Below, one piece after another: positions 6,956 through 13,657 of a stretch of 13,736 nucleotides of DNA. This stretch comes from Thioalkalivibrio sp. Lineage in GTDB: Bacteria; Pseudomonadota; Gammaproteobacteria; Ectothiorhodospirales; Ectothiorhodospiraceae. Positions within the stretch are counted from its first letter, which is position 1. The number at the start of each line of letters is the position of its first letter. The notes under the pieces are model-generated. The model had not been told where the DNA came from. It ran no database searches and saw only the letters and a program-made list of their open reading frames with translations. The DNA lies in the NCBI GenBank assembly GCA_007136145.1, contig SLHN01000025.1, positions 1-13,736 of the forward strand. Direction: 5' to 3'. The translations under genes were made by a program, and so were the position numbers.

Positions 6956-9313
6956 TCAGGATGCCTTGCGCAGACTGGGAACCTCCGGCTCCCGATGTTC
7001 GTGGTCGCTGTCCTCGTAGTTGTAGTAATACGACGAATAGTAGGCATAATCGGGGCTTTCCAGGTCAACCCGGTTGAGGACCACACCCAACAGCGGCGCC
7101 TGTACCTGCCGCAGGCGACGCACGGACATCCGGAAATTCTCCTTACCTGTCACGGCCGACGAAGCGACCAGCACCACCCCATCGACGAGTCGCGACAGAA
7201 TGACGGCGTCGGCAAGGCCGAGGATCGGCGGCGCATCAACGATCACATGATCGAACAACCGCCGGCAGTCCGAAAGAACCTTGACCAGACGACTGGAACT
7301 CAGCAGTTCGGCGGGACTCGGCGTTGAATGCCCGGCAGGCATCACCGACAGCCCGTACACATCGGTGGCATGGATCGCGGGTCCGTCCAGAGGCAGACCC
7401 TGCTCCGCCTGCGCAATGCAATTTGTCAGGCCCGGGGAACGCGGGCAGGAGAAATCCTTGTGTATCGATGGTCGCCGCAGATCCGCGTCGAGCAGCAGGA
7501 CACGCGCGCCGTTCTGCGCAAGCACCGTCGCGATGTTGGCGGCGGTGGTCGATTTCCCCTCGCCCTGCGAGGGACTCGTGACCAGAAGCGCCTTGGGCAT
7601 GCCTTCTGCCGTCGAGAACATCAGACTGGTCCGCAGGGAACGGAATGCCTCCGACATCGAGGATTTCGGATGGGTTACGGAGATATGGGACAGTTCCCGG
7701 TTCGCCGCAGGTGACTGGTCGCGACCCCTGCCACGCTCACGCCGACCGCGCACCAACGGCACCATCCCAAGCACCGGACGGTCAACCAGGCGTTCGACAT
7801 CCTCCACACGACGGATGGTGTTGTCGAGAAACTCGAGAAGCAAGGCAAGCCCGACTCCCACCATCAGGCCGAGCATGCTCGCAATCGCCAGATTCTTGCG
7901 CAGGTCGGGCCGGAAAGCACCGCCCGGCGCACGCGCCGCATCGACCACGGAGATATTGCTTTCCTGCACGCCGGCCACAACCCCGACTTCCTTCAGGCGT
8001 TGCAACAGTCCATCGTAGAGTTCCTGATTGGCCGCGAACTCCCGACGCAGAATGTTGTATTGAACACCGCGTTCGTTCAGCGCCATCAGGCGCTGTTCCC
8101 TCTCGGCAATCGCCTGATCCAGCGCGGATACTTGCGCGGTCAGGGTCTCGAAGCGCCCGATGATCCCGTTCGCGATCGACTGCCTCTCGTTGGCGATTTC
8201 CTGGCGAAGAAGCTGCATGCGCCGCAGCACTTCCGCAACCGTCGGATAGCTGTCCTGGAAGCGCTCGGAAAGATTCGCATACTCCGCGGAGGCATCCACC
8301 AGCCGCTCCCGCAAACCGGCAATGGTGGCACTGTTGACCACGGGATCCAGATGATCGATCCGCCCCTGCCGGATCAGATCACGCCAGCCCTGGATCTGAA
8401 CGAGTTCCCGCTGCACCTCGTCCCGGCGTTCGGTGAGGCTCTGCAGGCCGGTACGGGCCATTCGCAGATTATCTTCCAGATTGGCGGCACCCGACCGGCG
8501 GGAAAATTCGGCCAGATCCTGATCCGAACGCTCCAGTGCGATGCGCATCGCCTCCAGTTCCTCCTGAAGAAACTCGCGTGCCGCCAGACCCGAGTCGAGG
8601 CGGCGCTGCACCGAATCGCGGGTATATTCCCGCACCACTGCGTTGGCCACACGCGCCGAGAATTCCGGATCGAAGCTGACAAAGCTGACGTTGACCACTG
8701 TGGAGTTCCGAACCGGAGCCACTTCCAGCCCACCTCTTATGCGCGCAGCCGCCCGCTGCACCAGATCAACGGGTTCCGGGGCTGTCTCGGCCTCATCGCC
8801 CGAGACTTCGGCGACCGGCCGGACCGCGGCAATGGCCATCCGCACCAACTGCCGAACCTCACCGATCAGACTGCGCTGGCGAATCTCGCCACTCAATTGC
8901 GGATGATTCTCCAGACCCTCGCGACGAACCACTTCCTCGGACAGTGCCCGGCTGGTCAGCACCTGCATCTGGGTCGGCATGAACTCCTGATGCCGAAACC
9001 ATGACGACGCCTCATAATCCTGAATGGACAGCACGCTGCTCTGCGACGGGGCGTTGATCATCACGCTGGTGGTCGCCCGGTACTCCGGGACCTGCAGTTT
9101 CGTGGCCATGAACGTCGCGACAACGACAATGGCCAATACCGCCAGAATCATGGACTTCCGCTTGACCAGAATCCGCCAGTACTCGCGCAGATCAATACTG
9201 TCGTCCTCGTCGGGAACTGAGGTACGCGGATCGTAGGGAACCATTTGTCCGGCGGTATCGGACACCGCTTTCAACGCATGGAACGGTCGTTCCTTGTCGT
9301 TACCAGGAGCCAT
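6956..9313 (-). CDS. wzc: Wzc-like polysaccharide co-polymerase and tyrosine autokinase
   Basis: A 785-residue inner-membrane protein of the Wzz/BY-kinase family. Domains: Wzz-type N-terminus with TM1 at about 55-71, a long periplasmic coiled-coil region (about 240-450), the GNVR-type segment ending in APGGAFRPDLRKN, TM2 at about 474-494, then a cytoplasmic kinase. Kinase marks: EAFRSLRTSL (555-564), Walker A SPSQGEGKST (580-589), A' LLLDADLRRP (606-615) and Walker B IVDAPP (691-696). A C-terminal cluster has seven tyrosines between 756 and 766. It controls chain length and export with the Wza-like pore, regulated by cycles of tyrosine phosphorylation. Kinase and co-polymerase are fused, as in proteobacterial Wzc. 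The ATG at 9313 follows GAAGGGA with a 7-base spacer. It lies 145 bases downstream of the wza-like gene, with no wzb phosphatase gene between. Confidence 0.93.
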   Translation of the reverse strand: MAPGNDKERPFHALKAVSDTAGQMVPYDPRTSVPDEDDSIDLREYWRILVKRKSMILAVLAIVVVATFMATKLQVPEYRATTSVMINAPSQSSVLSIQDYEASSWFRHQEFMPTQMQVLTSRALSEEVVRREGLENHPQLSGEIRQRSLIGEVRQLVRMAIAAVRPVAEVSGDEAETAPEPVDLVQRAAARIRGGLEVAPVRNSTVVNVSFVSFDPEFSARVANAVVREYTRDSVQRRLDSGLAAREFLQEELEAMRIALERSDQDLAEFSRRSGAANLEDNLRMARTGLQSLTERRDEVQRELVQIQGWRDLIRQGRIDHLDPVVNSATIAGLRERLVDASAEYANLSERFQDSYPTVAEVLRRMQLLRQEIANERQSIANGIIGRFETLTAQVSALDQAIAEREQRLMALNERGVQYNILRREFAANQELYDGLLQRLKEVGVVAGVQESNISVVDAARAPGGAFRPDLRKNLAIASMLGLMVGVGLALLLEFLDNTIRRVEDVERLVDRPVLGMVPLVRGRRERGRGRDQSPAANRELSHISVTHPKSSMSEAFRSLRTSLMFSTAEGMPKALLVTSPSQGEGKSTTAANIATVLAQNGARVLLLDADLRRPSIHKDFSCPRSPGLTNCIAQAEQGLPLDGPAIHATDVYGLSVMPAGHSTPSPAELLSSSRLVKVLSDCRRLFDHVIVDAPPILGLADAVILSRLVDGVVLVASSAVTGKENFRMSVRRLRQVQAPLLGVVLNRVDLESPDYAYYSSYYYNYEDSDHEHREPEVPSLRKAS

Positions 9314-9377
9314 AGATAAATCCCTTCAAAAACCTGCTGCGCGGCATTGGCGAGGTCACACCATGATGGCTGGACAA

Positions 9378-9408
9378 TCTGACTGTTTAGGACTCTGACT
9401 GTTTAGGA
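9378..9408. repeat. Two-copy 16-bp direct repeat
   Basis: TCTGACTGTTTAGGA occurs at 9378-9392 and again, exactly, at 9394-9408, one base apart, giving a 16-base period. It could be a paired binding site or a simple slippage duplication. Confidence 0.75.
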
Positions 9409-9415
9409 TGCGGCC

Positions 9416-9431
9416 TGCTGCTCCGGCAGCA
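9416..9431. repeat. 6-bp hairpin with tetraloop downstream of wza-like gene
   Basis: TGCTGC (9416-9421), loop TCCG, GCAGCA (9426-9431). In the minus-strand transcript it lies 27 bases after the wza-like stop. No T run follows on the minus strand, so a strong terminator is unlikely; processing or 3'-end protection of the wza message is possible. Confidence 0.45.
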
Positions 9432-9458
9432 AGTGCACGCGAAACGTCGGCCCCGGCT

Positions 9459-10523
9459 TCAGAGAGGGCGGAATCCCAGAAACACCACTCCAGTAATCAC
9501 TCGCCAGGTCGACAACCAGGCGGAGCGAATCGGGCTGGAGTCGACCAACAGGACATCCCCATCGAGCAGGTCGATATCCTGCTCCGGATTTTTCCGAATT
9601 TCATCATGGGATACTTCCATTGCGATCCATTGTCGGGTTTCGGGATCCTGCCGCATCACTCGCAGATTCGATCGGTCCGCCTCCCATTTCGTACCGCCCG
9701 CCAGTGCCAGCGCAGTGAGGACACTTTTAGCACGGGTTTGCGGGTAAGCACCCGGACGGCCCACGTCGCCCTCCACGAAGACGAAGCCCCCGCGCGGCAC
9801 GTTCACAAGAGCACTCTCACCAAGTACGACATTATGCTCGCCTGGCTGCCGCGTAAGATCGTCAACGGTAACCAACAGCGAACGCACCTTCATTTCGCCG
9901 GTGTCGGGATCCCGAACGCGATCGGTCAGATAAATGAAATCACCGGCGCCCTCCGAAATTCCACCCGCGCGCGCCAGAGCCTCAATCAGTGTCGTTTGCT
10001 GGCTGGTCGTGTAAACCCGAGGATTGGGCACCGCACCGATCACCGTGAACTGCTGACTGCGGTACTCGGTCACCTGCAGGCTGACCTGCGGATTGCGAAG
10101 GTAGGATTCGCCGTACCGGGTCGCAATCAGTTGCTCGGCTTCGTCGAGGCTGAGACCCGAGATGGACACGGCACCGATCAGGGGCATCATGATCCTGCCG
10201 CTGCCATCGACGCGGTACTCCTGGGACAATTCGGGAACGCCGAACACGCTGACCTTGACGTTATCTTCGGCGCCGATCCGGTACAACCCGCCACCCATGC
10301 CACCTTCGACCGCAAGAGCCATCAGGCCCTCGTTCACTTGGGTCAAACGGGCTTCATCCGCCATCCGTTGCCGGAACTCCTCCGCTGTCGCTGGCCCGTC
10401 ACCGGATACCACCGGGGGGGCACTGCGCTGGCCCGCACATCCGTAAAGACCGGAAGCCACTACTAGCACCGACAGGATTGCGATGAACCTTCGCCAAAGC
10501 GAGTTGCGAGCGTTTCGAGGCAT
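9459..10523 (-). CDS. wza: Wza-like outer-membrane polysaccharide export lipoprotein
   Basis: A 354-residue polysaccharide export protein. The N-terminus has basic residues, a hydrophobic stretch (13-27) and Cys29 in a lipobox-like LYGC; Tyr at -2 is unusual but the rest fits signal peptidase II processing. The poly-export domain spans about 78-155 (YRIGAEDNVKVSVFGVPELS, then the VDGSGRIMMPLIGAVSISGLS turn), followed by SLBB-type modules (FTVIGAVPNPRVY at 159-171 and FVFVEGDVGRPGAYP at 247-261). The C-terminal helix (STWRVITGVVFLGF, 338-351) resembles the Wza segment that forms the outer-membrane pore. It exports polysaccharide together with the Wzc-like protein downstream. First gene of the operon, so its promoter lies in 10524-10772. 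GAAGAG stands 9-10 bases before the ATG. Confidence 0.92.
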   Translation of the reverse strand: MPRNARNSLWRRFIAILSVLVVASGLYGCAGQRSAPPVVSGDGPATAEEFRQRMADEARLTQVNEGLMALAVEGGMGGGLYRIGAEDNVKVSVFGVPELSQEYRVDGSGRIMMPLIGAVSISGLSLDEAEQLIATRYGESYLRNPQVSLQVTEYRSQQFTVIGAVPNPRVYTTSQQTTLIEALARAGGISEGAGDFIYLTDRVRDPDTGEMKVRSLLVTVDDLTRQPGEHNVVLGESALVNVPRGGFVFVEGDVGRPGAYPQTRAKSVLTALALAGGTKWEADRSNLRVMRQDPETRQWIAMEVSHDEIRKNPEQDIDLLDGDVLLVDSSPIRSAWLSTWRVITGVVFLGFRPL

Positions 10524-10662
10524 TTACGCGGTCTCTTCGAGTGTCCATGGGCCTAGAACGTACGGTCAAGACCCGTTCTGGCGCATGGCTGGCACCATTT
10601 CCGAACGATACACGGAGACGTGACACATTACAAAGTGACTCACACCCTGCACTTCCCGCCCC

Positions 10663-10695
10663 GCGGGGTGCCGTGAGGCGCAGCCGACCCTCGCC
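10663..10695 (+). repeat. Decayed REP-like unit upstream of wza
   Basis: GGGTGCCGTGAGGCGCAGCC is conserved, but the GTAG foot has become GCGG and the 3' arm has drifted. A CTCACACCCTGC stretch before it (about 10639-10650) looks like the worn inverted partner. Confidence 0.6.
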
Positions 10696-10708
10696 GGTCC
10701 GGCACAGG

Positions 10709-10733
10709 TTCGGATTTTGTTTATGAATCCGAA
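10709..10733. promoter_or_regulatory. Inverted repeat, possible operator
   Basis: TTCGGATT (10709-10716) and AATCCGAA (10726-10733) are exact reverse complements, 9 bases apart. The site is AT-rich relative to its surroundings and lies between two divergent genes, as expected for a regulator-binding site. It could also act as an RNA hairpin in the plus-strand leader. Confidence 0.45.
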
Positions 10734-10749
10734 AGCGGTATGTTCATAA
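10721..10749. promoter_or_regulatory. Second, overlapping inverted repeat
   Basis: TTATGAA (10721-10727) and TTCATAA (10743-10749) are exact reverse complements with centres 22 bases apart, about two helical turns. The left arm lies partly in the loop and partly in the right arm of the 10709-10733 dyad, so two binding sites, or two alternative RNA folds, would compete. Confidence 0.4.
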
Positions 10750-10759
10750 CCCTTCGAAC

Positions 10760-10765
10760 AAAGGG
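10760..10765 (+). promoter_or_regulatory. Shine-Dalgarno site of the helical-repeat gene
   Basis: AAAGGG stands 7 bases before the ATG at 10773. It decides this start over the in-frame ATG at 10740, which has only a weak site. Confidence 0.65.
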
Positions 10766-10772
10766 ATGCCGG

Positions 10773-12023
10773 ATGCGAACTGCTCTTGTACTGCGCGGGT
10801 TGATGGTTCCGCTGGCGGGTAGCATCGCTTTGTTCATCGCAGCCTCGGAGTACCTGTCCCTGCGTGCGTTGGAGCCGCGGGATCCCGATTCCAGCCTCTT
10901 TCAACTGCAGGCATCCCAACCCTGGGGTGGATTTGCCGCACAGGAACTGGCGCGCGGCCTTTATGGCGACCCGACCCTGGATCCCCGATCCGCCGAGCCG
11001 GTCCTCGCCTGGCAATTGGCGCGATCACCGCTCAATCCCTGGCGCTGGCTGGACCGCGCCGAGCTGGCATACGCGGCGGGAGAAGACTGGGCCCGTGTTC
11101 TATGGCATCTGGACGCCGCCGTCGCGGTACAGCCGGAAGACCGCAGCCTGCGTTGGGAAGCGGCGGAATTTGCGCGTAAAACTCGGCATTTCGCAGTCGC
11201 CGAGGAACACCTCCGGCACTGGCTTCAGAACAACCCAGGCGGCACCAGTCGCGCACTGCGGGCTGCCGCCGACTGGATTGCGGATCCCGATTCCCGACTC
11301 ACCCGCATCCTGCCCGAGGGCGAACCTTTCCTGGAAGCCGCACTCGAGTTCGCTCGGCGCGAACGAGACATGAACATGGCCATGGTTGTGTGGGACCGCC
11401 TCGAAAGGCCGCGCACGCCTGAAGACCGCGCCCTGCTCGATTTCGTCGACCTCGCGCTTGCAACGGGAAAACATGGACTTGCGGCGGAGGCCTGGGCGGA
11501 AAGCTTCTCCGACTATCGACCGGGACAGGTGCCCAACGCCGATTTTCAGCACGCCTTCGGACCCGCGCGCGCGCTGCACTGGCACACCCGAATGCCGCGA
11601 GGAACACGGGTCACCCGCGATCCGAACCAGTTCGTGACCGAGCCGGCAAGCCTGCAGGTTTCGTTCGACGGCAGCGAGAACCCGCACCTGCAACAACCCT
11701 CCATAAGCATTCCGGTCGACCCCGAAATCGGGCGCTGGAAGATCTTCGGCTCCTGGCGCGGCGAGGCGCTGACCACCCGTTCCCTGCCCTACGTCAGCGT
11801 CAGTGCCCAGGGCGCGGTGCCAGCGCGTGCAGACATACCGGCTTCGAACTTCGACTGGACCCCCTTCACGCTGGAGATCGACATCCCGAAGGGAACAACA
11901 CTGTTGACCCTGCAGCTCCGTCGCGATGCACTCAGCAGGGAATTCGACCGCTACATCGCCGGCGATCTGTGGCTCGACGCCATCCGCATCTCGCCCATCC
12001 CCACCACCCCAAGCCCCCCTTAA
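10773..12023 (+). CDS. Membrane-anchored helical-repeat protein with C-terminal beta domain
   Basis: 416 residues. One N-terminal hydrophobic segment (about 7-25) serves as signal anchor. Residues about 50-245 are TPR-like helical pairs, with LNPWRWLDRAELAYAAGEDW (87-106), DAAVAVQPEDRSLRWEAAEF (114-133) and AVAEEHLRHWLQNNP (141-155) as typical units. From NADFQHAFGPARALHWH (255-271) to the end the protein changes to beta-rich sequence resembling a jelly-roll, carbohydrate-binding-like module. Proteins of this general shape occur in exopolysaccharide loci, but I cannot name a defined family. It is transcribed divergently from the wza-like gene and probably belongs to the same system, perhaps as a periplasmic assembly or polysaccharide-binding factor. 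The start rests on AAAGGG at 10760-10765. Confidence 0.75.
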   Translation: MRTALVLRGLMVPLAGSIALFIAASEYLSLRALEPRDPDSSLFQLQASQPWGGFAAQELARGLYGDPTLDPRSAEPVLAWQLARSPLNPWRWLDRAELAYAAGEDWARVLWHLDAAVAVQPEDRSLRWEAAEFARKTRHFAVAEEHLRHWLQNNPGGTSRALRAAADWIADPDSRLTRILPEGEPFLEAALEFARRERDMNMAMVVWDRLERPRTPEDRALLDFVDLALATGKHGLAAEAWAESFSDYRPGQVPNADFQHAFGPARALHWHTRMPRGTRVTRDPNQFVTEPASLQVSFDGSENPHLQQPSISIPVDPEIGRWKIFGSWRGEALTTRSLPYVSVSAQGAVPARADIPASNFDWTPFTLEIDIPKGTTLLTLQLRRDALSREFDRYIAGDLWLDAIRISPIPTTPSPP

Positions 12024-12093
12024 GGTGTTCACGGTCTCCCAGAGAATTGCACCGTTCGCCACGCCAAGGAGTGGGGACTGCCCCAACGCGGCT

Positions 12094-12125
12094 CGGATGC
12101 ACGTCCCCTTCGCCTCACGGCACGC
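12094..12125 (-). repeat. Decayed REP-like unit
   Basis: The plus-strand string CTTCGCCTCACGGCAC is shared with the clean minus-strand unit at 194-226; the GTAG foot is lost. A worn partner (GAGAATTGCACC, 12042-12053) precedes it. Confidence 0.5.
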
Positions 12126-12155
12126 ATGGTTTTCTGAAGAGGCGCCTGGTTGCGA

Positions 12156-12184
12156 TTGTCAATGGTGTTTACCTGCGCTATGGT
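12156..12184 (+). promoter_or_regulatory. Candidate sigma-70 promoter
   Basis: TTGTCA (5 of 6 to TTGACA) and TATGGT (4 of 6 to TATAAT) with a 17-base spacer. It would give a leader of roughly 170 bases before the secreted orphan gene. Found by eye, without experimental support. Confidence 0.4.
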
Positions 12185-12361
12185 TACGGAGTAAAGCCGT
12201 CAAAGTTGTGGAAGGTCGCGTGCGGCCATATGTCGCGGGAGACACTGGCTTCCCCATTCGATCTGCGCACGACACGGCACCGGGTTTGCATTGATTCAGA
12301 ACACGCCACAGCTTCACTGCAAACCCATGTCTCCTCATGACCGAACTAGGGATCACTCGTG

Positions 12362-13126
12362 ATGAAAAATCGTAACCGTTCGCGTCTACCCAGCCACCTC
12401 GCTGCCGGGCTCGCGATTCTCTGGATGGCTTCCCCTGCGTCTGCACAGACCATGGGCGCCCTGGCGAATGCATCCCAAGCCCCGGTGCCGATTGCGGTCG
12501 ACCGCTACGGGAATGAGGGCTACGCAACGGCCGCCGACTGCGACGCGGCCGTGGCCGCGGGAACTGCGCGGTTCTACCGACCACACACCCTCAACCCTCC
12601 GCTGCAACGTGAGGGTGAGGCTTTCGTTCGGATCATGACGATCGAGGACCTCGATGCTGCCGACCAGGCTGCTTACCGCCTTGGATATGAGTCCCGGGAT
12701 TTCCCCAATGGCGTATGCGATCGGGGCGTCGGTCGAGCCGGAAACCGCGACGGCGTGACACGCGAGTTGATCGGGACCTGGGTCCCCTACAGCACCGACA
12801 TGGCGGTCAACGTCTATTTCGACCGGCAGGGGACGATCGTGCGCGCCACCATGGCGGAATGCGACAATAATTTCAGCGGCAACGTACCGCGGCCGATTCC
12901 TGGCGCGGAGCCTATCGTTTTTGCTCCGCCACCCGCAGCGGCCCCAGTGGCGCCACCGCCCGCACCCGCAGCACCGCCGCCCGCTCCGGCACCGGCACCG
13001 GTTGCGGCACCTCCACCCACGACAGGATCCGTGCTCGGCGGCATTCTGACGACAGGGGCAATCGTTGGTGGTGCCGCTGCCCTAGGCCGCAGCAACAGGG
13101 ACGACCCGGAGCCGGTCAGCCCGTAA
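12362..13126 (+). CDS. Secreted orphan protein with Pro/Ala-rich linker and Gly-rich tail
   Basis: 254 residues, not recognised. A clear signal peptide (MKNRNRSRLPSHLAAGLAIL onward) ends in ASPASA|Q after residue 28. The mature part has a compact region (about 30-185) with three cysteines (60, 119, 167) and ends in a two-strand-like VNVYFDRQGTIVRATMAECD (149-168). A Pro/Ala-rich spacer (about 189-219) follows, then a Gly/Ala hydrophobic stretch (SVLGGILTTGAIVGGAAAL, 223-241) and an acidic tail. The Gly-rich end could pack into a membrane or self-associate. AGGGA at 12348-12352 is 9 bases before this ATG and 6 before the adjacent in-frame GTG at 12359, which is equally possible as start. No link to the polysaccharide genes is proven beyond proximity. 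Confidence 0.7.
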   Translation: MKNRNRSRLPSHLAAGLAILWMASPASAQTMGALANASQAPVPIAVDRYGNEGYATAADCDAAVAAGTARFYRPHTLNPPLQREGEAFVRIMTIEDLDAADQAAYRLGYESRDFPNGVCDRGVGRAGNRDGVTRELIGTWVPYSTDMAVNVYFDRQGTIVRATMAECDNNFSGNVPRPIPGAEPIVFAPPPAAAPVAPPPAPAAPPPAPAPAPVAAPPPTTGSVLGGILTTGAIVGGAAALGRSNRDDPEPVSP

Positions 13127-13148
13127 CCCGCAGTGCCGGGTCACCGAA

Positions 13149-13183
13149 GCGCCGTTCGTGCGGTCACCCCGTGCGAACGGCGC
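13149..13183. repeat. 10-bp inverted repeat after the orphan gene
   Basis: GCGCCGTTCG (13149-13158) and CGAACGGCGC (13174-13183) pair exactly over a 15-base loop, starting 22 bases after the stop codon. No T tract follows, so it is at most a Rho-independent-like or protective 3' hairpin. Its right arm runs into the REP-like unit at 13179. Confidence 0.5.
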
Positions 13184-13210
13184 AATTCGCTGCGCTCATT
13201 GGTACCCTAC
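13179..13210 (-). repeat. REP-like unit
   Basis: A clean unit of the AAT/ATT subtype, nearly identical to 3305-3336. On the minus strand it starts GTAGGGTACCAATGAGCGCA and ends GCGCC. The expected inverted partner to its right is only weakly visible (13223-13235), just before the insertion element. Confidence 0.7.
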
Positions 13211-13330
13211 CGTTCTCATCGTCCGGGGCGCCGTGCTGTAGAGTAAGCGCACATTCTGAGACGTCCTATCGCGGCGGTTTGCCGCGGCCTACGCTGGTCA
13301 CCATCGAGGAACCGATGGGAGGTGGCGGCG

Positions 13331-13657
13331 ATGGGACGGTGGGTGCAACGGGGCGCGCAGACGTGGTGGGCGATCGTGCAGCGGCAAATGGAGAGCGGTT
13401 TGAGCCAAGTCGCGTTCTGCGCGGCCGAGGGGTTGTCGGTCAGTAGCGTGCAGAACTGGAAATGGAAGTTCGTTCGTGAAGGGCGGTTCTCGCAGGCGCC
13501 TCCCGCTCCAGGCGCACCCTGGTTCGCCGAGCTGGCGGTGCCCGAGACCGAGGGCGAGCCGGAGCCGGCCGACGTCCCAGCACCGCTGGCTTGGCAGATC
13601 GAACTGGAGCTTGGGGGCGGTGTGGTACTGCGGATCCACCGTACGGAGTCATGCTGA
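13331..13657 (+). CDS. tnpA: IS66-family accessory protein TnpA
   Basis: 108 residues, the usual size for IS66 TnpA. A helix-turn-helix of the transposase-8/IS66-orf1 type is seen at about 11-47: QTWWAIVQRQMESGLSQVAF, then CAAEGLSVSSVQNWKWKF. The C-terminal part ends in a hydrophobic IELELGGGVVLRIH strand, typical of the family. It is thought to assist the main transposase. The ATG at 13331 follows GGGAGG by 8 bases; the in-frame GTG at 13322 overlaps that site and is less likely. Its stop overlaps the tnpB start by 7 bases, the coupling usual in IS66. Confidence 0.85.
   Translation: MGRWVQRGAQTWWAIVQRQMESGLSQVAFCAAEGLSVSSVQNWKWKFVREGRFSQAPPAPGAPWFAELAVPETEGEPEPADVPAPLAWQIELELGGGVVLRIHRTESC

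Larger units (their letters stand above)
9314..9458. other. wza-wzc intercistronic gap
   Basis: 145 bases without a gene, too short to hold a wzb-type phosphatase. It holds the wzc ribosome site (minus-strand GAAGGGA, 9321-9327), a 16-base tandem repeat and a 6-bp hairpin with a tetraloop. Confidence 0.7.
10524..10772. other. Divergent control region between wza operon and helical-repeat gene
   Basis: Both flanking genes are transcribed outward from here. It holds a decayed REP-like pair (about 10630-10695), two overlapping dyads (10709-10733 and 10721-10749) and a short direct repeat, GTGACACA/GTGACTCA, with a 15-base step at 10620-10642. No convincing sigma-70 or sigma-54 promoter could be fixed by eye on either strand. 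Confidence 0.6.
12024..12361. other. Gene-free leader region before the secreted orphan gene
   Basis: 338 bases with no credible protein gene. The first part (about 12030-12125) carries worn REP-like pieces. The middle holds a candidate sigma-70 promoter at 12156-12184. The end holds a short dyad (ATCAC/GTGAT, 12352-12363) that overlaps the start codons. No known riboswitch was recognised. Confidence 0.6.

Noticed and set aside
10524..10772. Sigma-54 promoter for the wza operon
   Set aside because: TGGCAC occurs near 10590, but no TTGC-type -12 element follows at the required spacing on either strand.
11100..12086. Minus-strand frame of 328 codons opposite the helical-repeat gene
   Set aside because: It lies opposite a gene with signal anchor, good ribosome site and coherent helical repeats; the frame itself has no recognisable features.
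13149..13183. Rho-independent terminator after the secreted orphan gene
   Set aside because: Good stem, but the loop is 15 bases and no T tract follows; kept only as an inverted repeat.
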